Assembly: GCA_947594335.1 (NCBI GenBank)
Contig: CANQEC010000100.1
Location: 1 to 7,991, forward strand
Reading direction: 5' to 3'
From: an uncultured Lachnospiraceae bacterium
GTDB taxonomy: Bacteria; Bacillota; Clostridia; Lachnospirales; Lachnospiraceae
Length of the DNA: 7,991 nt
The position numbers and the translations under genes were made by a program. The stretch's first letter is position 1, and the number at the start of each line of letters is the position of its first letter. This document shows, piece by piece, positions 1 through 4,087 of the stretch. The notes beneath the pieces are model-generated. The model searched no databases, was not told the DNA's origin, and saw nothing but the letters and a program-made list of their open reading frames with translations.

Positions 1-44
1 AACGCTTCATTTAGATGCACACAGAAGATGCGTTCGGAAAATGT

Positions 45-1073
45 TTAGCGGCGCTCGGAAGCGGGCGGTATGAAAGAACGCGGGAAGCCGGAATCCTCTG
101 ACGATTCTTCTTCAGGGGCGTCTTCCGGATCCTCCTCGGTCTCTTCCTCTGTATGAACATCACAGTAGTGTTCCGCCAGGTCAGCAGATATGGTATAAGG
201 GGTTTCCGCAGTAACAGCATCCGGATTTTCTTCCAGAACACTTGCGGCAAAGAAATCGCCGTTGAAATGCATGGCCGCATCTCCCTGTGCCACAGCTTCG
301 ATGGCATCCTCGTAGGAAGCGGACGCAAAATCCCGATTCACATAGCCCTTTTTGTAAAGCTCAAGGTAGTTGTCAATCACAGACGCGAACTCAGGCATGT
401 CCGTCCATTTTGCTTCTCCCGTCTTAATCCGGGCCGCGAAATCCCGCGCGCCGTCTTCTCCAAGGATTTTGGCAAAATTATCTGACATCAAAGCCTGTAC
501 GACCCAGCTGTCCTTTGGCATATAGACCGGCGTACGACCGGACGCGCGTATTTTTTCGCATGCCAGAAGCAGCTCGTCCCATGTTTCCGGAATTTTGGCG
601 CCGGCCTGCGCAAATACGTCGCGGTTGTAGATAAATCCATGTACGCAGGGTACGCCAAGAAACGGGAATCCATAAATCTTCCCGTCCGCTTCGCAGGTTA
701 CATTTTCAGGGGAAATCAGCTGACTGACCCATTTCTCATCACTGAGATCCGCAAAATTCCTCCCGGGATCCACAATTTCATAAATTGCCGGAATATTGTA
801 GTCGATCAGATCAGGCGCCTCCCCTGAATTCAGCTTCATGCGAAGCATATTCAGAAATTCCATATCAGGTATTACCTGCACATCAATCGTAATATTTTCC
901 TCAGCTTTCAGTTTTTCGATCATGGCCTGAAGTCCGCTGTAATACCGGGACTGCTGAACCATGGCAGTGAGTGTGTCGGAATCCGAGGATTCGTAAACCG
1001 CCGCGCACAGCATCAGCAGAAGGAAAAGGAGGCCAGACATAAATATTAATTTTTTAACTGATATCATCCTCAT
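45..1073 (-). CDS. Extracellular solute-binding protein of a carbohydrate-type ABC transporter, apparently C-terminally shortened
   Basis: The 342-residue product has a basic start and one hydrophobic segment (about residues 8-27), then a periplasmic-binding-fold sequence. Family-like stretches are the lobe I start (TAMVQQSRYYSGLQAMIEKLKAE), the hinge-proximal 'GKIYGFPFLG' (131-140), 'PETWDELLLACEKI' (162-175) and 'GDAAMHFNGDFFAAS' (264-278). Such proteins capture sugars or oligosaccharides outside the membrane and deliver them to a CUT1-type permease. Cys23 could be a lipid attachment site, but 'LMLC' is a poor lipobox because Leu replaces Ala/Gly at -1. Family members are usually about 400-450 residues. 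Here recognisable sequence ends near residue 286, and a 56-residue tail rich in Glu/Asp (307-327) ends at a stop, so the C-terminal part of the fold seems missing. No good Shine-Dalgarno is seen for Met1 or Met3. The ligand is unknown and no permease genes are in view. Confidence 0.8.
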   Translation of the reverse strand: MRMISVKKLIFMSGLLFLLLMLCAAVYESSDSDTLTAMVQQSRYYSGLQAMIEKLKAEENITIDVQVIPDMEFLNMLRMKLNSGEAPDLIDYNIPAIYEIVDPGRNFADLSDEKWVSQLISPENVTCEADGKIYGFPFLGVPCVHGFIYNRDVFAQAGAKIPETWDELLLACEKIRASGRTPVYMPKDSWVVQALMSDNFAKILGEDGARDFAARIKTGEAKWTDMPEFASVIDNYLELYKKGYVNRDFASASYEDAIEAVAQGDAAMHFNGDFFAASVLEENPDAVTAETPYTISADLAEHYCDVHTEEETEEDPEDAPEEESSEDSGFPRSFIPPASERR

Positions 1074-1100
1074 GGCTTTATTACTATATTCATGTGCGCA

Positions 1101-1114
1101 AAGAAATATTTCTT
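1101..1114. repeat. 14-bp perfect palindrome, possible operator
   Basis: The sequence AAGAAATATTTCTT equals its own reverse complement. It lies just downstream of the predicted -10 box (1123-1128) of the solute-binding protein gene and upstream of the start at 1073, roughly at +2 to +15 of the transcript. That position suits a repressor site, but the region is AT-rich and a chance palindrome is possible. Confidence 0.35.
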
Positions 1115-1122
1115 ATGCAAAC

Positions 1123-1151
1123 ATTATAAAAGATAAAATATTATTAGTAAA
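1123..1151 (-). promoter_or_regulatory. Predicted sigma-A promoter of the solute-binding protein gene
   Basis: Read on the minus strand, a -35-like TTTACT (1146-1151) is followed after 17 bp by a perfect TATAAT (1123-1128). Transcription would start near 1116, about 43 nt before the start codon. It lies just downstream of the terminator at 1186-1215, which is the usual order of a terminator followed by a new promoter. Confidence 0.55.
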
Positions 1152-1181
1152 TGTATAAAACTAAAACAACAGATGGAATAA

Positions 1182-1307
1182 TTAAAAAAGCCAGGCATCA
1201 AGCAGCCAGGCTTTTGGACAGTCCATACGAATGTCATGAGCACTGCAGCTGCCTTTCATGACGAGAAACTCATTGAACTGGTTACAACTGTTTTTATTTG
1301 ATTCCAA
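1182..1307 (-). CDS. Candidate Cys/Trp-rich small peptide (25 aa from ATG, 41 aa from TTG)
   Basis: From ATG at 1259 the frame encodes a 25-residue peptide containing 'CSAHDIRMDCPKAW' and ending 'LLDAWLF'. From TTG at 1307 it is 41 residues and adds a third Cys and a leader-like 'NQFNEFLV'. The frame stays open back to a TAA near 1342 with no upstream ATG. It lies between a strong promoter (1333-1361) and a terminator (1186-1215), so it probably corresponds to a transcript of about 145 nt. Regularly placed Cys, Asp and Trp, with a short Asn/Glu-rich leader, recall precursors of radical-SAM-modified peptides in clostridia (ranthipeptide or CbpA-type families); that likeness is from memory and unverified, and no maturase is in the window. 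Against it: no Shine-Dalgarno is visible, and the last codons lie in the terminator, with the stop in its U-tract. It may instead be a small RNA or a decayed gene. Confidence 0.35.
   Translation of the reverse strand: MESNKNSCNQFNEFLVMKGSCSAHDIRMDCPKAWLLDAWLF
1184..1215 (-). terminator. Rho-independent terminator on the minus strand
   Basis: The stem pairs AAAAGCC (1186-1192) with GGCTTTT (1209-1215) and, past one A-A mismatch, GGC (1194-1196) with GCC (1205-1207), around an 8-nt loop. Read on the minus strand the stem runs into six T residues followed by AATTATT. It would end the short transcript starting near 1326 and isolate the solute-binding protein promoter. Confidence 0.75.
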
Positions 1308-1332
1308 GTATATTACTTTTTTTGTTGAATAA

Positions 1333-1361
1333 ATAATATAATATTATAGGATAAAAGTCAA
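1333..1361 (-). promoter_or_regulatory. Predicted promoter of a short intergenic transcript
   Basis: On the minus strand TTGACT (1356-1361) is separated by exactly 17 bp from TATTAT (1333-1338), giving a start near 1326. With the terminator at 1186-1215 it defines a transcript of about 145 nt that contains no standard gene. The surrounding AT-richness makes chance -10 matches common, but the -35 box is good. Confidence 0.5.
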
Positions 1362-1459
1362 TTATTTTTTATAATATTAACAACTTATTAATGTCTGATT
1401 TTTTCCAGTAATATTGAAAATATAAATCTATTTGTTTCTTTTTCATGCGGTTTAAAATG

Positions 1460-1502
1460 GCCCCGTACAGAAGAATGGATACCGCATTCTTTTGCACGGG
1501 GC
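1460..1502 (-). terminator. Long hairpin after nrdG, probable transcription terminator
   Basis: GCCCCGT (1460-1466) pairs with ACGGGGC (1496-1502). After a 4-by-4 internal loop, AAGAATG (1471-1477) pairs with CATTCTT (1485-1491) around a 7-nt loop. On the minus strand the stem is followed by CATTTTAAA, a modest T-tract; on the plus strand by CTTTCTGTTTT, so it could work both ways. It is the most distal of three hairpins behind nrdG. Confidence 0.5.
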
Positions 1503-1517
1503 TTTCTGTTTTGCGCA

Positions 1518-1559
1518 GGCCCGGACAGGGAAATCAGCTGCTGACGCAGCACCCGGGCC
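1518..1559 (-). other. GC-rich two-part stem-loop in the nrdG 3' region
   Basis: GGCCCGG (1518-1524) pairs with CCGGGCC (1553-1559), and an inner GCTGC/GCAGC stem (1537-1541 with 1546-1550) closes a TGAC loop. No T-tract follows. It lies between two other hairpins in the presumed 3' untranslated region. Confidence 0.45.
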
Positions 1560-1566
1560 GCGCAGA

Positions 1567-1595
1567 CGAGCAGGAGAAAAAACGCCTCCTGCTCG
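1567..1595 (-). other. Perfect 10-bp stem-loop just after the nrdG stop codon
   Basis: CGAGCAGGAG (1567-1576) pairs perfectly with CTCCTGCTCG (1586-1595) around a 9-nt loop. On the minus strand it begins 11 nt after the nrdG stop codon. The T residues are in the loop rather than after the stem, so it is more likely an mRNA 3' structure than a standard intrinsic terminator. Confidence 0.5.
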
Positions 1596-1606
1596 ATTGG
1601 CATTAT

Positions 1607-2098
1607 TTATCTGCAGTGCAGCCGTATTTCCCGGTCCTGCAGCGTTCTTTTGACGTCGATCACTCTCTGATTGGAACTGCCGCGCCAGTAAAGCTGCGTA
1701 TTGCGCAGTTCTTTTACATATTCTCCGTCCACAAGGACGTCCACATAGCCGATAATTTCATGATCCTGTATCTCTTCCCAGGAGGCTCCTGTGTAAAGCC
1801 AGATCGTCTTATCCGGGAATTTTTCGCGGATCTCTTTTGCAAGCTTCAGTATTTCAGGTTCATTCGTCTGATACAGCGGATCTCCGCCGCTGAAAGTGAT
1901 GCCTGAGATATAGGATTTTCCCAGTGTTTCAAACAGTTCCTTTTTTGAATCCTCTGTAAACGGGATACCTCCGTTCGGATCCCAGGTGATAGGATTCTGA
2001 CATTCCTGACAATAATGGCTGCATCCGGCCACCCAGAGCACTACTCTGAGTCCGTCTCCGTTCAGCATATCATCCTTGGTAATGTTGTGAAATCGCAT
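1607..2098 (-). CDS. nrdG: Anaerobic ribonucleoside-triphosphate reductase activating protein
   Basis: This radical SAM enzyme uses a [4Fe-4S] cluster and S-adenosylmethionine to install the glycyl radical on the class III reductase NrdD, which makes deoxynucleotides without oxygen in the cytoplasm. The cluster motif CxxxCxxC is present as Cys26, Cys30 and Cys33 (in 'AGCSHYCQECQN'). 'FSGGDPL' (69-75) is the Gly-rich SAM-binding stretch, and the C-terminal 'WRGSSNQRVID' (138-148) is typical of NrdG. At 163 residues it is of normal length and looks intact. An AGGAGG ribosome binding site sits 7 nt before the ATG (plus-strand 2107-2112). queA ends 62 nt upstream with no obvious terminator, so the two may share a transcript. 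nrdD, often adjacent, is not in this window; it may be elsewhere in the genome. Confidence 0.95.
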   Translation of the reverse strand: MRFHNITKDDMLNGDGLRVVLWVAGCSHYCQECQNPITWDPNGGIPFTEDSKKELFETLGKSYISGITFSGGDPLYQTNEPEILKLAKEIREKFPDKTIWLYTGASWEEIQDHEIIGYVDVLVDGEYVKELRNTQLYWRGSSNQRVIDVKRTLQDREIRLHCR

Positions 2099-2160
2099 GT
2101 GTCAGCCTCCTGAACATATTTTATTTGCGCGGGCGGTTTTTTCCACAGGGGAATGCGGTT

Positions 2161-3186
2161 TTATAAAAGAAGCATGGCATCCCCGAACGAAAAAAAGCGG
2201 TATCTTTCCCTTACAGCCTCCCTGTATGCGGCAAGCACGCGTTCTTTTCCGGCAAGGGCCGAAACAAGCATCAGCAGAGTAGATTCCGGAAGATGAAAAT
2301 TCGTGACCAGTCCGTCGAGCACCTTAAACTGATAGCCGGGATAGATGAAAATATCGGTCCAGCCGCTGCACGGCTCTAACAGGCCGTTTTTGCCGGCAGC
2401 GGATTCGATCGTCCGGCAGCTTGTGGTTCCGACGCAGATCACGCGGCCGCCTCCCTTTTTGGTCTCATTGATGGTCTGTGCCGCAGTCTCATCGATTCTG
2501 TAAAATTCCGAATGCATATGGTGCTGCGTGACGTCCTCCGTCTTGACCGGGCGGAACGTTCCAAGACCGACATGCAGAGTCACCTCCGCAATGCGGATTC
2601 CCTTTTTTCTGACGACATCGAGCAGCTGCGGCGTGAAATGCAGACCGGCAGTCGGCGCCGCGGCAGAACCTTCATACTTTGCGTAGACAGTCTGGTAGCG
2701 GTTTTTATCTTTTAATTCATGCGTAATATAAGGAGGCAGCGGCATCTGCCCGAGACGGTCGAGAATTTCCTCAAAAATCCCCTCATATTTAAACCGGATC
2801 AGGCGGTTTCCCTCCTCCACAACATCAATGACTTCTCCGGTCAGCGCTCCGTCCCCGAAAATAATTTCCGTGCCGGGACGCGCCTTTTTGCCCGGGCGGA
2901 CAAGTGTCTCCCAGACATCGTGTTCCTTCCGCTTCAGAAGAAGCACCTCTATGGCGGCACCGGTACCGCTGCGTGTACCGTACAGGCGGGCCGGAATTAC
3001 TTTTGTATTGTTCAGTACCAGGCAGTCGCCTTCCCGCAGATATTCGGTGATATCCGTAAAATGACGGTGTGCGATGGAACCATCCTTTAATCCAAGCACA
3101 AGCAGCCGCGATGACGACCGGTCTTCAAGCGGATCCTGTGCGATCAGTTCCTTCGGCAGTTCATAATAAAAATCAGATGTTTTCAT
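2161..3186 (-). CDS. queA: S-adenosylmethionine:tRNA ribosyltransferase-isomerase
   Basis: QueA transfers and isomerises the ribosyl group of S-adenosylmethionine onto 7-aminomethyl-7-deazaguanine at the wobble position (34) of tRNAs with GUN anticodons. The product is epoxyqueuosine, the penultimate step of queuosine synthesis. From ATG at 3186 the protein has 341 residues, the usual size. Signature stretches are the start 'DFYYELPKELIAQ', 'LVLNNTKVIPARL' (56-68), 'YEGSAAAPTAGLHFT' (171-185), 'VTLHVGLGTFRPV' (202-214) and 'LVTNFHLPESTLLMLVSA' (293-310). The frame is open to 3219, but the start at 3186 is preferred: GGAGG lies 8 nt upstream and family homology begins there. No other queuosine gene is in the window. 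The gene appears intact, 82 nt behind the phosphatase gene and 62 nt ahead of nrdG. Confidence 0.97.
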   Translation of the reverse strand: MKTSDFYYELPKELIAQDPLEDRSSSRLLVLGLKDGSIAHRHFTDITEYLREGDCLVLNNTKVIPARLYGTRSGTGAAIEVLLLKRKEHDVWETLVRPGKKARPGTEIIFGDGALTGEVIDVVEEGNRLIRFKYEGIFEEILDRLGQMPLPPYITHELKDKNRYQTVYAKYEGSAAAPTAGLHFTPQLLDVVRKKGIRIAEVTLHVGLGTFRPVKTEDVTQHHMHSEFYRIDETAAQTINETKKGGGRVICVGTTSCRTIESAAGKNGLLEPCSGWTDIFIYPGYQFKVLDGLVTNFHLPESTLLMLVSALAGKERVLAAYREAVRERYRFFSFGDAMLLL

Positions 3187-3268
3187 CGATCGATCCTCCG
3201 GTTCGCAGTTTAATATCACATAGAATCGCGTATGCTTCCGTTTCTTCTATGCTGTCTGATGGCCAGCT

Positions 3269-3880
3269 TCAATAGAAAACCTCATCTTTTTTTTCGATGA
3301 TCCATCTGCCGTCCAGCAGGCGGATGATCGAAACAGAACAGTTCTTCGGGACGCCCTTTCCCCAGAAACTGCTTCGCGGGCATCCGGTAATATTAGCCAG
3401 AAGCGCGCGGGACGCGGCCCCGTGTGTCGAGATCAGAACTGTCTTATCCGCAAACTCTTTTTTCCCTTTCAGTTCATCGAGGAAGCTGCCTGTCCGCCTG
3501 ATCAGGCTGTCCAGACTCTCCCCTTCTCCAGGCGGACAGTATTTTTCCGGCGCGTCAAAAAAGTAATGAAAATCAGGATCCTCAATTTCATGCGCGTCCG
3601 GAAGAATACACTTTCCCTCAAACACGCCAAAGCTGATCTCCCGAATGCGTTCCTCTTTTATAATCGGGACATTCCGCCCGCCCAGAATGATCTCGGCCGT
3701 TTCAGCGGCCCTTTGCAGGGGGCTTGTAAACGCCAGATCAAACGGCACGTCCCGCAAAGCCTGCGCGGTTATCCTGGCAAGCTCTCTTCCGTTCTCATTC
3801 AGCTGTGTATCTGTCTGTCCCTGAAGGCGCCGTTTTGTATTCCATACCGTTTCGCCATGCCTTATTATGTACAGTCTCAT
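3269..3880 (-). CDS. Histidine phosphatase family protein (phosphoglycerate mutase-like)
   Basis: This is a cytoplasmic histidine phosphatase of branch 1, with 203 residues from the ATG at 3880. The phospho-acceptor motif is 'IIRHGET' with Arg7 and His8. The other catalytic positions are Arg57 in 'SPLQRAAETA', Glu81 in 'IREISFGVFEG', and His153 in 'ISTHGAASRALL'. Members include cofactor-dependent phosphoglycerate mutases, alpha-ribazole phosphatase (CobC) and broad-specificity phosphatases. The length and the 'SFGVFEG' variant fit a small-molecule phosphatase better than a glycolytic mutase, but the substrate cannot be told. An in-frame GTG at 3892 adds four residues; the ATG is preferred because it has a partial GAGAG site and places RHG at residues 7-9. 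Its leader is unusual: a repeat copy (3888-3907) supplies the ribosome binding region. queA follows after 82 nt. Confidence 0.9.
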   Translation of the reverse strand: MRLYIIRHGETVWNTKRRLQGQTDTQLNENGRELARITAQALRDVPFDLAFTSPLQRAAETAEIILGGRNVPIIKEERIREISFGVFEGKCILPDAHEIEDPDFHYFFDAPEKYCPPGEGESLDSLIRRTGSFLDELKGKKEFADKTVLISTHGAASRALLANITGCPRSSFWGKGVPKNCSVSIIRLLDGRWIIEKKDEVFY

Positions 3881-3887
3881 ATTTTCT

Positions 3888-3907
3888 CTCACTTTGCCCC
3901 ACGCAGA
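3888..3907 (-). repeat. Direct repeat copy 1, covering the translation start region of the phosphatase gene
   Basis: The 20-mer CTCACTTTGCCCCACGCAGA (plus strand) occurs here and again, identically, at 3995-4014. Read on the minus strand it ends in AAAGTGAG just before AGAAAATATG, so it forms the ribosome binding region of the phosphatase gene. Confidence 0.85.
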
Positions 3908-3909
3908 TT

Positions 3910-3925
3910 CGCGAAACTTTTCGCG
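3910..3925. repeat. Inverted repeat in the phosphatase leader
   Basis: CGCGAA (3910-3915) pairs with TTCGCG (3920-3925) around a 4-nt loop. An alternative stem CGAAAC/GTTTCG uses overlapping bases, so two mutually exclusive folds are possible. It lies between the two direct-repeat copies. Confidence 0.5.
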
Positions 3926-3963
3926 TTTCGCTCATTGTCGCGGGCGCGTTCGGTCGTTTATGT

Positions 3964-3987
3964 ATGTATGCTATGCTTCGCATACAT
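3964..3987. repeat. Inverted repeat in the phosphatase leader
   Basis: ATGTATGC (3964-3971) pairs with GCATACAT (3980-3987) around an 8-nt loop; a shorter alternative TATGC/GCATA stem is nested inside. It begins right at a GGAGG-preceded ATG on the minus strand (3983), so folding could affect initiation there. Confidence 0.5.
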
Positions 3988-3994
3988 CTCCTCC

Positions 3995-4014
3995 CTCACT
4001 TTGCCCCACGCAGA
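3995..4014 (-). repeat. Direct repeat copy 2, upstream in the phosphatase leader
   Basis: This copy is identical over 20 bp to 3888-3907, giving a 107-bp repeat period. On the minus strand it is followed by GGAGGAG and ATG codons at 3987 and 3983. It therefore also resembles a translation start region, although the frame it opens is not convincing as a gene. Confidence 0.85.
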
Positions 4015-4044
4015 AGGGTGTGCAGATACGGCACACCCTTTTTT
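4014..4044 (+). terminator. Strong stem-loop with plus-strand T-tract, possibly the 5' stem-loop of the phosphatase mRNA
   Basis: AAGGGTGTGC (4014-4023) pairs perfectly with GCACACCCTT (4031-4040) around a 7-nt loop, and six T residues (4039-4044) follow on the plus strand. In form it is an intrinsic terminator for plus-strand transcription, yet no plus-strand gene precedes it. On the minus strand it lies about 45 nt past the pheT stop codon but without a T-tract. It also falls at the predicted 5' end of the phosphatase transcript, where it could protect the RNA. Confidence 0.55.
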
Positions 4045-4049
4045 GCTAT

Positions 4050-4078
4050 ATCTTAATCTCAAATAAGATATCTGTCAA
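4050..4078 (-). promoter_or_regulatory. Predicted promoter of the phosphatase-queA-nrdG unit
   Basis: A perfect -35 TTGACA (4073-4078, minus strand) is followed after 17 bp by TAAGAT (4050-4055). Transcription would start near 4043, giving a leader of about 160 nt that contains the 4014-4040 stem-loop and both repeat copies. The -10 matches consensus at four of six positions. It begins only 10 nt past the pheT stop codon. Confidence 0.55.
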
Positions 4079-4087
4079 CTACAATTA

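Larger units (their letters stand above)
1074..1606. other. AT-rich intergenic region between nrdG and the solute-binding protein gene
   Basis: This 533-bp stretch carries no conventional gene. Starting at the nrdG end it holds three hairpins (1567-1595, 1518-1559, 1460-1502) and then a very AT-rich block (about 1300-1440). Next come a good minus-strand promoter (1333-1361), a short Cys/Trp-rich reading frame ending at 1182, a terminator hairpin (1186-1215), the promoter of the solute-binding protein gene (1123-1151) and a palindrome (1101-1114). Base composition shifts sharply from the GC-rich coding regions on both sides. Confidence 0.8.

Noticed and set aside
11..328. A 105-codon minus-strand frame overlapping the tail of the solute-binding protein, considered as a frameshifted continuation
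   Set aside because: Its translation (Arg- and Pro-rich) has no resemblance to the C-terminal part of solute-binding proteins, so it does not restore the missing part.
1388..1603. A 71-codon minus-strand frame starting just after nrdG
   Set aside because: It has no good ribosome binding site, runs through three hairpins and the AT-rich promoter region, and its composition is not protein-like.
3187..3219. An 11-residue N-terminal extension of QueA
   Set aside because: The GGAGG site and the start of family homology both fit the ATG at 3186, and 341 residues is the normal length.
3187..3268. A possible separate promoter for queA (TTGAAG-17-TAGAAG on the minus strand)
   Set aside because: Both boxes match consensus at only four of six positions and no terminator precedes them; co-transcription with the phosphatase gene is simpler.
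3795..3983. A 62-codon minus-strand frame with GGAGG before its ATG, overlapping the phosphatase start
   Set aside because: Its second half is an out-of-frame reading of the phosphatase gene and its first half is the repeat region. It is kept only as a possible regulatory upstream frame in the findings.
3888..4014. A CRISPR-like repeat arrangement
   Set aside because: There are only two copies, the spacing of 87 bp is too long, no further units are present, and no cas genes are in view.
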